From Acidobacteriota bacterium (GTDB lineage Bacteria; Acidobacteriota; UBA890; WLXD01), in contig WLXD01000004.1 in assembly GCA_012103255.1 (NCBI GenBank), forward strand, positions 1 to 64,000: a DNA stretch of 64,000 nucleotides, in the 5' to 3' direction. Below the pieces are notes generated by a model. That model ran no database searches, was not told where the DNA came from, and saw nothing but the letters and a program-made list of their open reading frames with translations. Shown here in pieces: positions 8,711 through 17,779 of this stretch. A program made the translations under genes and the position numbers. Numbering within the stretch: position 1 is the first letter of the stretch; the number at the start of each line of letters is the position of its first letter.

Positions 8711-9158
8711 TGTGAGCGGTGCTCCGGACACCGAGCCCACGGTAGCCGGCGGCTATACGGATGATCATGCCGCGGCTGGCCTCGACGCCGAGCTACCTGC
8801 ACTCGACGTATTCCCCAATCAGTTCCCGTCCTACGTGATCCAGGTCGACCATCCGGAGTTCACATCGATCTGCCCGAAGACCGACCTCCCGGACTTCGGA
8901 ACGATCACAATCGAGTACGAACCCGCCGAGTCCTGTCTGGAACTCAAAGCGCTGAAGCTCTATCTGAACGGCTACCGGAATCTCGGCATCTTCCAGGAAA
9001 ACGTCGTGAACCGCGTGCTCCGCGATGTTGTTGAGGCGGCCGAGCCTATGTGGTGCGAGGTGCGCGGCGAGTTCGCCGCGCGCGGCGGTATGACGACGAC
9101 TGTCACGGCAGGCTGGCGGCGGTCCGAGCTCGATATCGACGATCTGGACGAAAGCTAG
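8703..9158 (+). CDS. queF: NADPH-dependent 7-cyano-7-deazaguanine reductase
   Basis: QueF reduces preQ0 to preQ1. It is the short (unimodal) form, 151 aa, with the nucleophilic cysteine in EFTSICPKTDLPDFG and the substrate-binding segment ELKALKLYLNGYRNLGIFQEN. In many homologues the latter reads 'F-H-E'; here glutamine replaces the histidine before the conserved glutamate. The ATG at 8703 overlaps queD by 8 bases. The first 35 residues are a poorly conserved acidic extension. It ends the que operon, which runs from queC to preQ1. Confidence 0.94.
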   Translation: MSDVSGAPDTEPTVAGGYTDDHAAAGLDAELPALDVFPNQFPSYVIQVDHPEFTSICPKTDLPDFGTITIEYEPAESCLELKALKLYLNGYRNLGIFQENVVNRVLRDVVEAAEPMWCEVRGEFAARGGMTTTVTAGWRRSELDIDDLDES

Positions 9159-9160
9159 GT

Positions 9161-10093
9161 TCAGCCGCCGAGTAGGAGTTCCAGAGTCGGCAGAGAGTGC
9201 AGCACTACCCGACCCACGATGCCCAGCGAGTCAGCACTGAGCTTGTCGAGGGTGTCGGACGGCTGGTGCCAGTGGCGGTTGCCGGCCCCGTAGGTGAAGT
9301 CGATCAGATCGACTGCGTCCACGCCACGCTGCAGGAACGGGAGGTGGTCGTCCTGGATGGCGTGAACCGTCTCCGGGAAATGGGCCTCATATCCGAGTTC
9401 CCGCGCCGCATCCCAGATCACGTCGTTGATCCAGTTGGTGGAGTTCAATTCGCGCGGAATCTGCAGACTCGCGTCGCCCACCATATCGAGCAGGATCAGG
9501 GCGCCGATCGAATCGAGGTCCCCCTCTCGCTGCCAGCGCGCTGCCAGATGCCGCGAGCCATAGATGCTGTCGTCGTCGGTCCACGCGACCACCGCCTCCT
9601 CGCCGTCGAAGAACACCAAATCCACCGGCAATCCGGGCCTATGCTCGGCGAGCACCCTCCCGAGTTCGAGCAACACCGCCGTGCTCGACGCGCCGTCATT
9701 GGCGCCCACGAAGTCCACGCCGTCAAAGAGCTTGGTATCGAAGTGACTGGCGAGCACGAGTCGCGTATCCGTCGGCGCTCCCGCCCGCGGCGCAACGCGC
9801 GCGATGATATTCGCCATCGCCACTTCACCGATTGGCGTGCTGCCAACGAACTCGTCGCGCACTGGATCGAGGCCCGCTTCGCGTAGTTGCGTCTCGATGT
9901 AGGCACGGTTGGCCTCCAGGGCGTCCGAGCCGAGGGGCCGGGGCCCGAGTCCCACCATCGTTGTCACGTCGGAGAATGCACGCGCCTGATCGAAGGCAGC
10001 TACGGCGTCGGACTGTGCCGACGCGCTCGCGGAAGCAGCGACGAGGAAGAAGGCAGCAACGAGACCGTTTCGTGACAAACTTGTTTGGTGCAT
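9161..10093 (-). CDS. Exported M28-family protein, glutaminyl-peptide cyclotransferase-like
   Basis: The protein (310 aa from the ATG at 10093) has a signal peptide ending near ASASAQ. It carries the M28 zinc site pattern: LASHFDTK, GANDGASSTAVLLE, FFDGEEA and a late RHWHQPSDT. The stretch FFDGEEAVVAWTDDDSIYGSRHLA is especially close to animal and bacterial glutaminyl cyclases (QPCT), which cyclise N-terminal glutamine on exported peptides. An aminopeptidase role is the alternative, since the fold is shared. The gene is divergent from the YheT-like hydrolase, with only 39 bases between the starts. Confidence 0.82.
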   Translation of the reverse strand: MHQTSLSRNGLVAAFFLVAASASASAQSDAVAAFDQARAFSDVTTMVGLGPRPLGSDALEANRAYIETQLREAGLDPVRDEFVGSTPIGEVAMANIIARVAPRAGAPTDTRLVLASHFDTKLFDGVDFVGANDGASSTAVLLELGRVLAEHRPGLPVDLVFFDGEEAVVAWTDDDSIYGSRHLAARWQREGDLDSIGALILLDMVGDASLQIPRELNSTNWINDVIWDAARELGYEAHFPETVHAIQDDHLPFLQRGVDAVDLIDFTYGAGNRHWHQPSDTLDKLSADSLGIVGRVVLHSLPTLELLLGG

Positions 10094-10132
10094 GGCCCTG
10101 ATCCTAACCCGCTGCACAACCGGTCTCACACG

Positions 10133-11125
10133 ATGCGCGTCGTTCCCGATTTCAGTCCGCCCTTCTGGCTAGCCGGCGGCATGGCTCAGACAATCTGGTC
10201 GAACTACGCGCCGCGTTCGCGGTCGTGTTCCGAATTGCGCGCACGAGCGACGACGCTAACCTTGGACACCGCCGACGAGATCTATCTACGGGTGCACTGG
10301 AACCCGCAGGACTCGCTCGCGACGCCTACCGTGGTCATTTTCCATGGCCTGACGGGACGTGCCTCGTCTCCGCAGGTGTTGGGTCTTGCCGCGAAGGCGT
10401 GGCAGGCCGGATTCACAGTCGTTCGTGCCGATCTGCGTAACGCGCTGGGTGACACCCCCAGCATCGGAGTTGGCCACGCGGGACGATCGGAGGACGCCGA
10501 CGCGGTGCTAGCGCACGTGGCCAGCGAGAGACCGTCGTCGCCCATCGCCGCCATCGGATATTCGCTTGGCGGCAACGTACTTCTGAAAGCGCTCGGCGAG
10601 CGGCTCCCCGCCGCTGTGTCGGTCACGGCCGCAGTGGCGATTTCCACGCCGATCGATCTCGATATCGCCTGCGAAGCGATTGACTCGCCTGCCAACAGGG
10701 TCTTCCGGAACTACTTTGTTCGCCGCATGAAGCGAATCGTGGCCGGCCGCGCAGCACGTCACGAGGTCTACCGCGACGTTGAACTCGACGACGTGCGGAC
10801 GGTCCGCGAGTTCGACGGTCGCCTGGTCGCGCCGCTGTGCGGGTTTGATTCGGCCGAGGACTACTACGCGCGCAGTAGCGCGCTGCGCGTGATCGACGGC
10901 ATCGCGACGCCAACGCTGCTGATTCAGTCGGTCGACGATCCCTTCATTCCCTTCGCGCCCTTCGAGAGCCAGCCGGTCGGAGCCAACTCTCAGATCGAGC
11001 TTCTGCGCACGAGGCGTGGCGGACACTGCGGGTTCTGGGGTCGACCCGGCGCAGATGGCGACCGCTTCTGGGCAGAGCACCGCGCGGTGGAGTATTGCGC
11101 GGCGCAACTCGGAATGAGCGGCTAG
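10133..11125 (+). CDS. Alpha/beta hydrolase, YheT family
   Basis: This cytoplasmic alpha/beta hydrolase (330 aa) has the YheT opening pattern PPFWLAGGMAQTIW, the nucleophile elbow GYSLGGN, the acid in QSVDDPFIP and the histidine in RGGHCGFWG. It also has the oxyanion segment FHGLTGRASSP. The ATG at 10133 begins exactly where the family starts; an in-frame upstream start at 10085 lies inside the divergent gene and is unlikely. YheT proteins are esterase-like with no firmly known substrate; lipid or short ester hydrolysis is a family-level guess. Confidence 0.88.
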   Translation: MRVVPDFSPPFWLAGGMAQTIWSNYAPRSRSCSELRARATTLTLDTADEIYLRVHWNPQDSLATPTVVIFHGLTGRASSPQVLGLAAKAWQAGFTVVRADLRNALGDTPSIGVGHAGRSEDADAVLAHVASERPSSPIAAIGYSLGGNVLLKALGERLPAAVSVTAAVAISTPIDLDIACEAIDSPANRVFRNYFVRRMKRIVAGRAARHEVYRDVELDDVRTVREFDGRLVAPLCGFDSAEDYYARSSALRVIDGIATPTLLIQSVDDPFIPFAPFESQPVGANSQIELLRTRRGGHCGFWGRPGADGDRFWAEHRAVEYCAAQLGMSG

Positions 11126-11221
11126 TCCCCGATCCTTCGGGTCGCTTGAACAACGTCGCCCTATCGGCGGCGACTCCGTCTTGGCTAAGGTTGAAGGACC
11201 TTCCTGGAACCAGGCAACACC

Positions 11222-13633
11222 GTGCGACGAATCCTCTCCGGCCCGACTGCCGCCCTGCTTATTCTGAGCGTCCTCGCCCTCGCTCCGGCCCCGGCCCAGG
11301 ACACGAGTGCACCACCGCTCTATGACGAGCTGCGAGCAGTGGAACTCGAACATCGTGGGACCCTGCGCAACGTCGTGTTTCGACGCGATCGCGTAGAGCT
11401 GCACATCGAAGATGCCCAGCTCTACGTGACGACCGCGACCGGCGGAATACGCACGGGTGCGGTGATCCTTGGAGATGGCCGGTTGGTCGTGGAGCCACCC
11501 ACGGGCGTCGAACGGCAGCAGTTCGAGAAGTATCTCGACGAGTCCACGCTCGACGAGGAATTCGAGAAAGCCGTGCTGCGGTTTACCGATGATGGCGCCG
11601 ATGAGTTGATCTCGATGGCGACGGCGGGCGGGCGCGCCAAGCTAAACGACGCGCGTAAGCAGTATCGCGAGCGCCACAAGAAGCTTGGCGAGGATCAACT
11701 CGTCAACCTGGACAGTCGCGTCCTCCTTGATCTACTCGACCCGGTCGATACCGGGTTCTTCGCGGCCGACATCGACGCCAAGGGCTGGGTCACGGTGCTG
11801 CTCGATCCACGCGAGCGCGAGGAAATTCGCCTGAGTAAGTCGCACGGTGGCGAACGACAACCTGACACCTGGGGAGTCATGCACCTGGAGGAGCAGTACT
11901 CCACCGCAACCGGGCGACAAAGCGCTCGACTCGGCCCGCTCCGGCCAGCAGAGACCTGGCAACCAACGTTCGATGTTCCGGACGTACATGTCGACATGTT
12001 GCTCGATGATGACGACGACGTGGAGGCGCTCGCCACCCTACGTCTCCAGGCGCGGATCCCCAGTCGCGCAACCACACTGTCGATTTCGCCCGTGCTCGAG
12101 ATCACCGAAATCACATGGTCGGCAGACGACGGCGCCTGGCCTCCGCCCGCAGACTCGGCGTCATCGGATGAAGTTCCGCTGGCTCCGGGTGCGCCTCTCG
12201 AGTTCGTCCAGGAACATCTGCCCCGCGGCTCGCGCGAGGACTTCTACGATCGCCGGGTCGTCGTAACGCTGCCCGACTCCATGACGCAGGGCGACACGAT
12301 TCGCCTACACGTGCGCTACCAGGGAGAGCTGATCGACAAGGGATTTGATCGACAGTACCGGGTCCGCGACCAATCGGGCTGGTTCCCATGGCACCCGGAC
12401 GCCCGGCGCTCGCGGTTTTCGACCACGTTTCGCACGCCGGACCAGCATCGTGTTGCGAGCGGCGGTGCCGTTACTGCTGACGATGAGATCGAGGGCAAGC
12501 GGATCACCCGTCGTACCAACGACGTCGCGACGATCGGCATGTCGTTCCACTACGGTAGGCTCGAGACCTCCGAACACGAGACCGTCGATGGCCCCACGTT
12601 CACGGTGTATGCCTCGGAAGACTCCACCGCGTTCAATCCCGGCCGCCGGGACGACACGATCCGCGACCTGCGCAAAGCACTCGACCTGTTCTCGGACTAC
12701 TTCGGCCCCGCGCCGTTCAAGCAACTCGTCATCGCCGAGTCTCCGGCAACCGATGCATGGGCATTCCATGGCTTCCTCCTGATGCCGTACACCACGTTTG
12801 CGGGCATGCACACCGGCGAGGCGGAGATGTTCCGCTCGCACGAGCTGGCCCATCAGTGGTGGGGCAACTCCGTGACCTGGGACAGCTACCACGACGTCTG
12901 GCTCTCGGAGGGTTTCGCCAGCTACTGCGCCGCTCTGTATGCCCAGCGAGCACTCGATGACGAGGATCAGTTCGTCGACATGCTCGACGCGTGGAACAAG
13001 GACATTCTGCGCGGCGGCGACGTGGCTCAGCGTGTCGGAACGCGTAACTACGGATTCCCGCCCGAAGCGCTCCGCAAGAGTCAGGGCACCGAATCGGGGC
13101 CCATCTGGATCGGAGAGAGACTCTCGTCCGACAAGACACCGCCCGACTACCGCGTACTTGTGTACGAGAAGGGCGCCTTCGTGCTGCACATGCTGCGCAT
13201 GATGCGCTACGACTGGGAGACCGGCGACGACTCCGACTTCCAGGAGCTCATGCGCCGGTTCCAAGCAGATCACGCTGGAGGCGTAGCGTCGACAGAAGAC
13301 TTCCTGGACGCCGTCGAGGCAATCTATGACGAGGACATGCTGTGGTTCTTCGATCAGTGGGTCTACGGCACCGAGGTGCCGGAATACCGACCCGATCTCG
13401 AGGTACGGCAAGTGGGTGGCGAGTGGCGCCTACAAGGATCCATCGAACAGCGCGACACGAGCCACGACTTCCGTATGCCGCTCCCCGTCCGCGTGGAGTT
13501 CCGCGACGGCACGTCGCAAGTGGTGATCGTCGAGGTCAGCGGTACGGGTGTGGACGTCGACGTCCCGGTCCGCGGTCGGGCGGAGGACATCGAGGTCAAT
13601 CCGCTCCACGCTGTTCTTGCCAACATGCGCTAG
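11222..13633 (+). CDS. Exported M1-family aminopeptidase-like protein
   Basis: The protein (803 aa, GTG start, signal peptide ending at APAPAQ) has an unusual N-terminal half of about 330 residues. The M1 catalytic region follows: zinc motif HELAHQWWG with the third ligand glutamate in WLSEGFASYCAALY 18 residues on, and YEKGAFVLHMLR with the transition-state tyrosine. The substrate-binding GxMEN motif of classical M1 enzymes is replaced by a WAFHGFLLM segment, so specificity should differ. A C-terminal beta domain ends the protein. It probably acts in the periplasm on peptides. The gene stands alone and is followed by a toxin-antitoxin pair. Confidence 0.9.
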   Translation: MRRILSGPTAALLILSVLALAPAPAQDTSAPPLYDELRAVELEHRGTLRNVVFRRDRVELHIEDAQLYVTTATGGIRTGAVILGDGRLVVEPPTGVERQQFEKYLDESTLDEEFEKAVLRFTDDGADELISMATAGGRAKLNDARKQYRERHKKLGEDQLVNLDSRVLLDLLDPVDTGFFAADIDAKGWVTVLLDPREREEIRLSKSHGGERQPDTWGVMHLEEQYSTATGRQSARLGPLRPAETWQPTFDVPDVHVDMLLDDDDDVEALATLRLQARIPSRATTLSISPVLEITEITWSADDGAWPPPADSASSDEVPLAPGAPLEFVQEHLPRGSREDFYDRRVVVTLPDSMTQGDTIRLHVRYQGELIDKGFDRQYRVRDQSGWFPWHPDARRSRFSTTFRTPDQHRVASGGAVTADDEIEGKRITRRTNDVATIGMSFHYGRLETSEHETVDGPTFTVYASEDSTAFNPGRRDDTIRDLRKALDLFSDYFGPAPFKQLVIAESPATDAWAFHGFLLMPYTTFAGMHTGEAEMFRSHELAHQWWGNSVTWDSYHDVWLSEGFASYCAALYAQRALDDEDQFVDMLDAWNKDILRGGDVAQRVGTRNYGFPPEALRKSQGTESGPIWIGERLSSDKTPPDYRVLVYEKGAFVLHMLRMMRYDWETGDDSDFQELMRRFQADHAGGVASTEDFLDAVEAIYDEDMLWFFDQWVYGTEVPEYRPDLEVRQVGGEWRLQGSIEQRDTSHDFRMPLPVRVEFRDGTSQVVIVEVSGTGVDVDVPVRGRAEDIEVNPLHAVLANMR

Positions 13634-13666
13634 GTCGGCATCTCGTTGCATGCAGTTTGATTCATT

Positions 13667-13683
13667 TGTATTCTTCTGTATTC
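13667..13683 (+). promoter_or_regulatory. Direct repeats upstream of the antitoxin gene
   Basis: Two TGTATTC copies spaced 10 bases apart lie in an unusually AT-rich stretch, about 30 bases before the antitoxin start. One-turn spacing upstream of a ribbon-helix-helix antitoxin fits an autoregulatory operator; this is inference. Confidence 0.45.
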
Positions 13684-13713
13684 ACCCTGACCAAGCGCGA
13701 CGCACGGAAGACC

Positions 13714-13956
13714 ATGAGCAAGACCGTCACACTTCGGCTCGACGAGGCCGTCTATGAGGAACTGAAGGAAGCTGCGCGCGGGGCGCGGCGTCCACTCTCC
13801 AACCTCATAGAGACCGCCGCCTTGCAACAGATTCGACGCGAGCAGTTCACAGACGACGCCGAAGTTGCCGAGATCAAAGAAAACGAAGCGCTTCTGAAGC
13901 GTCTCCGGGAAGGTTCGCAGGAAGCCCGGGCCCGGCGCGGCGAGTTCGTTGACTGA
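13714..13956 (+). CDS. Ribbon-helix-helix antitoxin
   Basis: This 80-aa protein starts with the ribbon-helix-helix pattern MSKTVTLRLDEAVYEELKEAA, in which the beta strand contacts DNA. A charged C-terminal tail, probably the toxin-binding part, follows. The ATG is preceded by a GGAAG ribosome-binding site. The toxin gene overlaps the last 8 bases. It would neutralise the RelE/ParE-type toxin and repress the pair through the nearby TGTATTC repeats. Confidence 0.85.
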   Translation: MSKTVTLRLDEAVYEELKEAARGARRPLSNLIETAALQQIRREQFTDDAEVAEIKENEALLKRLREGSQEARARRGEFVD

Positions 13957-14227
13957 CTACCGCATCTTCGAAACGCGGCAGTTTCGACGCGACCTGGCGA
14001 AGTTAGCTAGAGGCGGCGAGACCGGCGTGGCGCAGAAGCTCCGCCGCATTGTCTACCCGGCACTCCGCGAGCACCCACATTACGGCACAAACATCAGACG
14101 CCTGCGCAATTGGACGCCCCCAACTTGGCGGGTACGTATCGGTTCCTGGCGTTTCTTCTACGAGATCGACGACACCGCCGGCATCGTCTTCATGATCGCG
14201 GCGTCGCACCGCTCCTCCGCCTACTGA
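13949..14227 (+). CDS. RelE/ParE-family toxin
   Basis: This 92-aa basic protein has the compact RelE/ParE pattern: YRIFETRQFRRDLAKL at the N-terminus, a central RRLRNWTPPTWRVRIGSWRFFYEIDD segment and a hydrophobic last strand. It begins with TTG inside the antitoxin gene (8-base overlap), which makes toxin output depend on antitoxin translation. RelE members cleave ribosome-bound mRNA and ParE members poison gyrase; the sequence alone does not decide which applies. Its end overlaps the convergent permease gene by 7 bases. Confidence 0.85.
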   Translation: MTDYRIFETRQFRRDLAKLARGGETGVAQKLRRIVYPALREHPHYGTNIRRLRNWTPPTWRVRIGSWRFFYEIDDTAGIVFMIAASHRSSAY

Positions 14228-16236
14228 GGCGGCCAGAGAATCGTCCTCTCGCCGGTTGCCGCGTCGAGAATCCGAATCTCACGAGACCAACCTTGTTGCA
14301 CGTCCAGCACTGCGGTCCGCTCGGCAACGGGGGTCGAGATCATCGCGTCAAGATAGACCAGCCGATCCGGGCCGAGCCATTCCGACCCGTACCAGGCGGT
14401 CGCGTCCACACCCCCGGCGTCCATGACGTCGCCCGTTGCGAGGTCGTAGACGGTATTCGAGACGACCCGACGCTCGATCATCGCACCAGTCTGCACGCGC
14501 GAGAACAGCCAACGACCGGCCGGCGAGAGGGCGAGCGTCGCCCCCCAGTCGCTCAACGGGTGCCGCGCAAGTACGGTCTCGCCCGCCGACTCCCTGCGTA
14601 TCACCAACTCGGTTTCGTCAGCATCGTCTGTGTGGCGAGAGAAGGCCACGAGGGCTTCACGCCCACCTGCGGGCGCGGCCACCGTGGCGATCGCCACGGA
14701 GCCGTAGAACTCCCCTTCGATGAGCCACGTGGTTTCCAGCGACGCGAGATCGAGCACGCCTGTTCTGTCCCGTCGTTCGTCCTTGTGGAGGTCATATGAC
14801 TCATGTACCCGCAAAGCAACGATGCGATCCGGACGCCAGCCCAGCCCGTAGAAGCGTTCGCGGGCCACTGTGGGCGATTTAGTTTCCCTTACCCGTTCCC
14901 CCGTGACGGGATCAAACCACTCCAGTGCACCCGAGACGCGGCACGTTCGCAGGACTTCCGCGCGGTGGGCGTCCCACCCCAGCAGGCGACAACTCGGGGC
15001 GTTCCCCCAGCCGGGCCGCCGCTGCCATGTGCGCGGCGGCAGGTCGGCTTCAACGTCCGCTACTACGGTGTCCCAAGGAAAATCCACGGCGACGAAGCGG
15101 CTATCCGTCGAGAAGACAGGCACCGCGGCGTTCGCGAAGTACTCCCCGGTCAAGGACGCGAGGGCGCGCTCCTCGCCCGTTTGGATGTCGTGTACATAGA
15201 GTGAGAGCGTGTTCGATCGCAGGCCTAGTCGGTTGCTCATGACCACGTACGCGAGATAGCGACCATCCGGCGAGAAAGCGGGGTTTCTCGATAGACGTTG
15301 GCCGACAAGCCGCATGTCACCGGAAGCGCCGATAAATCCGACAGTGAGCGAAGCTGCACGATCCTCGCGCGCAACGGTGGTCGCCACGGTTACGCCGTCC
15401 GGCGAAACCGCCAGCCCGTCGAAGAGAACATCGTCTCCAGGTGGCCGCATCTCGTATACCGCCATCGCACCGGTGGCTCCTAGCCAGAGAATAAGCACCG
15501 CCGCGCCCATTCCCAGCGTGCGGAGCACGTGTGCTTTCCCTCGCAGCAGTTCGCCTCGGCGGAAGCTCACGAACGTGGCTGCAAGTAGTCCGGCCGCCAA
15601 CACGACTGTCCACGCGGTTGTGCGCGAGTCGATCACGGGTAGATAGTCGAGACGCCACCAAAGCAGCAGGTTGGCCCCGAAGAAGGCTGAGGCCAAGATG
15701 CCGGCCAGCGGAACGACCTGGATCGCGCGGCTCAGCATCAGGGACAGGAACGCAGCGAAGGCGAAACACAGAGCGGCAAAAGCGACCACGCCCTCAACGA
15801 GAAGGCGATCCATTGAATCCAGATCGATCGGCGGCGGAGTGACTCCTTCGACGACCGGCTCGGCAAGCATCCAGCTGGCCGCGGTGGCGACGCCCTGCCC
15901 GGCGGCGATGATCGCCAGAGCGACGACCGCAGCGATGGCGAGTTTCACCGCGAGCAGCCGCGTTCGGGACACCGGTCGCGACAGCAGGAAGCCGAGGCGC
16001 GCATCGCCGAGTTCGCCCGTGACCGCACTCGCAGCGGTGGCCAGTGCCGCCAGGGGCCAAAGCAGCACCCAGTTGGCGATCGGGAGCAGGGTCAACACCT
16101 CCTGAACGCGTTGAGTTGCTCCAGCAAGGCCGAGCCCCGCAAAGATCAACCCGGGCATGAGCACGGCCACGACCGCACCTGAGATCGCGACCGCGCGCTG
16201 TTCGCGCCATTCCTTCCAGAGTAGTGATCGCAACAT
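14221..16236 (-). CDS. ABC-2 type permease fused to a beta-propeller-like domain
   Basis: The protein (671 aa) starts MLRSLLWKEWREQRA, the usual start of ABC-2 permeases. It has about seven membrane segments in the first 250 residues (for example VLLWPLAALATAASAV and LAIAAVVALAIIAAG). The remaining 400 or so residues carry TolB/WD-like repeats such as NPAFSPDGRYLAYVV and VFSTDSRFVAVDF, which predict an extracytoplasmic propeller. It pairs with the ATPase encoded 9 bases upstream and sits in the GntR-controlled operon. The propeller could bind a wall or envelope ligand, or sense the exported compound; the fusion is unusual. Confidence 0.85.
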   Translation of the reverse strand: MLRSLLWKEWREQRAVAISGAVVAVLMPGLIFAGLGLAGATQRVQEVLTLLPIANWVLLWPLAALATAASAVTGELGDARLGFLLSRPVSRTRLLAVKLAIAAVVALAIIAAGQGVATAASWMLAEPVVEGVTPPPIDLDSMDRLLVEGVVAFAALCFAFAAFLSLMLSRAIQVVPLAGILASAFFGANLLLWWRLDYLPVIDSRTTAWTVVLAAGLLAATFVSFRRGELLRGKAHVLRTLGMGAAVLILWLGATGAMAVYEMRPPGDDVLFDGLAVSPDGVTVATTVAREDRAASLTVGFIGASGDMRLVGQRLSRNPAFSPDGRYLAYVVMSNRLGLRSNTLSLYVHDIQTGEERALASLTGEYFANAAVPVFSTDSRFVAVDFPWDTVVADVEADLPPRTWQRRPGWGNAPSCRLLGWDAHRAEVLRTCRVSGALEWFDPVTGERVRETKSPTVARERFYGLGWRPDRIVALRVHESYDLHKDERRDRTGVLDLASLETTWLIEGEFYGSVAIATVAAPAGGREALVAFSRHTDDADETELVIRRESAGETVLARHPLSDWGATLALSPAGRWLFSRVQTGAMIERRVVSNTVYDLATGDVMDAGGVDATAWYGSEWLGPDRLVYLDAMISTPVAERTAVLDVQQGWSREIRILDAATGERTILWPPQ

Positions 16237-16245
16237 TGGCTTCTC

Positions 16246-17178
16246 CTACGCCGCGGTTTCGCGCGATGTCGTCGTGTCGGCGCCGTCTAGGGCGCCGCCG
16301 GCTCGGCCGATTTCGTCGACGAAGATGTCTTCGAGATCCATATCAATCACTTCCACGCTGTCGAAGCCCGCGTCGCGAAGCCCCGCCACCAGGCCGGCGT
16401 CGAACCGGCGGGCGGTGAAATCGCGGAAATGCGGACGCGACTCGACCAGCCGCACGGGAAGGTGCTCAGCTGCCGGAGCCGAATCGCCGCTGAACACGGC
16501 GCGAAGGCGACGGCGCGAGCGCTTCAGCGCCTCGAGGCTGTCTCGCACCAGCACGCGGCCGTCGTACATCACGACGACTTCATCGGCGATACGTTCCATC
16601 TCGTGCAGCAAATGCGTCGAGAAGAACACCGTGCCCTCCGTGGCGTGAACTTTGTCGATCATGGCCTCGAAGAACTGGCGCCGAACGATCGGATCGAGGC
16701 CCGAGGTCGGGTCATCGAGGACCAGCAACTCCGGACGCTGCGACAGCGCGAGCACGAGCCCGACCTTGGCCTGCATGCCCCGCGATAGATCGCGCAATTT
16801 GCGGTCTGACGGCAACCCCAACTGTGCGATCAGCGTGTCACACAACTGCTGATCCCAGGTTGGATAGAAGCCGGCGTTGAAGCGCGTGATCTCACCCACC
16901 CGCATCCATGGGTAGTAGGTGGGCTCCTCAGGGAGATAGCCGATCCGACGCCGGATCTCCACAGAGTCGCGTTGGGCGTCAAGGCCAAGAACCTCGATCG
17001 TTCCGCTCGTCGGCCTCAGCAGATCAAGCATGCAGCGGATCGTGGTGGTTTTGCCGGCACCGTTCTGGCCGAGGAGGCCGCATACAGAGCCCCGCGGCAC
17101 GTCGTATGTCGCGGCGTCCACAGCGGTGCGGCGTCCGTATGTCTTGGTGAGTTCTCTGATTGAAATCGCGGACGTCAT
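16246..17178 (-). CDS. ABC transporter ATP-binding protein
   Basis: This 310-aa ATPase is of the BcrA/YtrB type: Walker A LGQNGAGKTTT, signature LSRGMQAKVGLVLAL, Walker B LLVLDDPTSGLDP and H-loop FFSTHLLHEME. A C-terminal regulatory tail of about 90 residues follows the nucleotide-binding domain. The gene overlaps the stop of the GntR regulator by 4 bases and precedes the permease-propeller gene. The set is a classic YtrA-type operon, often induced by envelope stress or cell-wall antibiotics; the substrate is unknown. Confidence 0.92.
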   Translation of the reverse strand: MTSAISIRELTKTYGRRTAVDAATYDVPRGSVCGLLGQNGAGKTTTIRCMLDLLRPTSGTIEVLGLDAQRDSVEIRRRIGYLPEEPTYYPWMRVGEITRFNAGFYPTWDQQLCDTLIAQLGLPSDRKLRDLSRGMQAKVGLVLALSQRPELLVLDDPTSGLDPIVRRQFFEAMIDKVHATEGTVFFSTHLLHEMERIADEVVVMYDGRVLVRDSLEALKRSRRRLRAVFSGDSAPAAEHLPVRLVESRPHFRDFTARRFDAGLVAGLRDAGFDSVEVIDMDLEDIFVDEIGRAGGALDGADTTTSRETAA

Positions 17179-17582
17179 GAGGCGTCTCCAGCCGGGCTTG
17201 CGGCGCGTTGGGGGGCACGACGGGCCTTCGCAATACGGTTTGCCAACTCATCGGCAGTGAGGCCGAGGCCGGCGCCCTCCGCCAGAACACGCTCGACGAA
17301 GCGCTCGACGAGCTGCGCATGCGCTTCTTGCTGTCGGCGATCCGGCAGAGAAGCCACGAATGTCCCCTCTCCACGGCGGGTCTCCAGGATCCCGTCCGAC
17401 TCCAGGGCTGAATACGCCTTTGCCACGGTGTTCCGGTTGATTCGCTCGGATGCCGCCAGATCGCGCACCGACGGCATCCGGTCACCGGGCTTGAGGCCAC
17501 CCGACAGCACGAGCGATCTCACTTGCTCCACGACCTGCGCGTAGATCGGCACCGACTGCCGCGGATCGATGTTGAGGTCCAT
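17175..17582 (-). CDS. GntR-family repressor, YtrA subfamily
   Basis: This 135-aa regulator has an N-terminal winged helix (VPIYAQVVEQVRSLVLSGGLKPGDRMPSVRDLA...INRNTVAKAYSALE) and only a short C-terminal helical extension, as in the YtrA branch of GntR. It heads the ABC operon and overlaps the ATPase start. A perfect palindrome with 9-base arms lies 46 bases upstream and is very probably its own operator, giving autorepression. Confidence 0.92.
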   Translation of the reverse strand: MDLNIDPRQSVPIYAQVVEQVRSLVLSGGLKPGDRMPSVRDLAASERINRNTVAKAYSALESDGILETRRGEGTFVASLPDRRQQEAHAQLVERFVERVLAEGAGLGLTADELANRIAKARRAPQRAASPAGDAS

Positions 17583-17627
17583 TGCTTCTCCGGCGCGGGT
17601 GGCGAACTGTTCGCTCTCACCCGGTGT

Positions 17628-17649
17628 CCTAGTGTCTTATGACACTAGG
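17628..17649. promoter_or_regulatory. Palindromic operator of the GntR/YtrA regulator
   Basis: The site is CCTAGTGTC, spacer TTAT, then GACACTAGG: perfect 9-base inverted arms, 46 bases upstream of the GntR start codon. The position and symmetry fit a dimeric repressor site overlapping the operon promoter. Confidence 0.8.
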
Positions 17650-17779
17650 CCGTTGCGACGGCCGAACTCAATACCTTTTTGAGGCCGACCCGACAAACGC
17701 GGCCAGGTCCGAGCACCGCCGGCGGGCGCACGCGCGACGCGGCGCGGTTCGAGACGCGATCGCTAGCTCCGTGGGAGCG

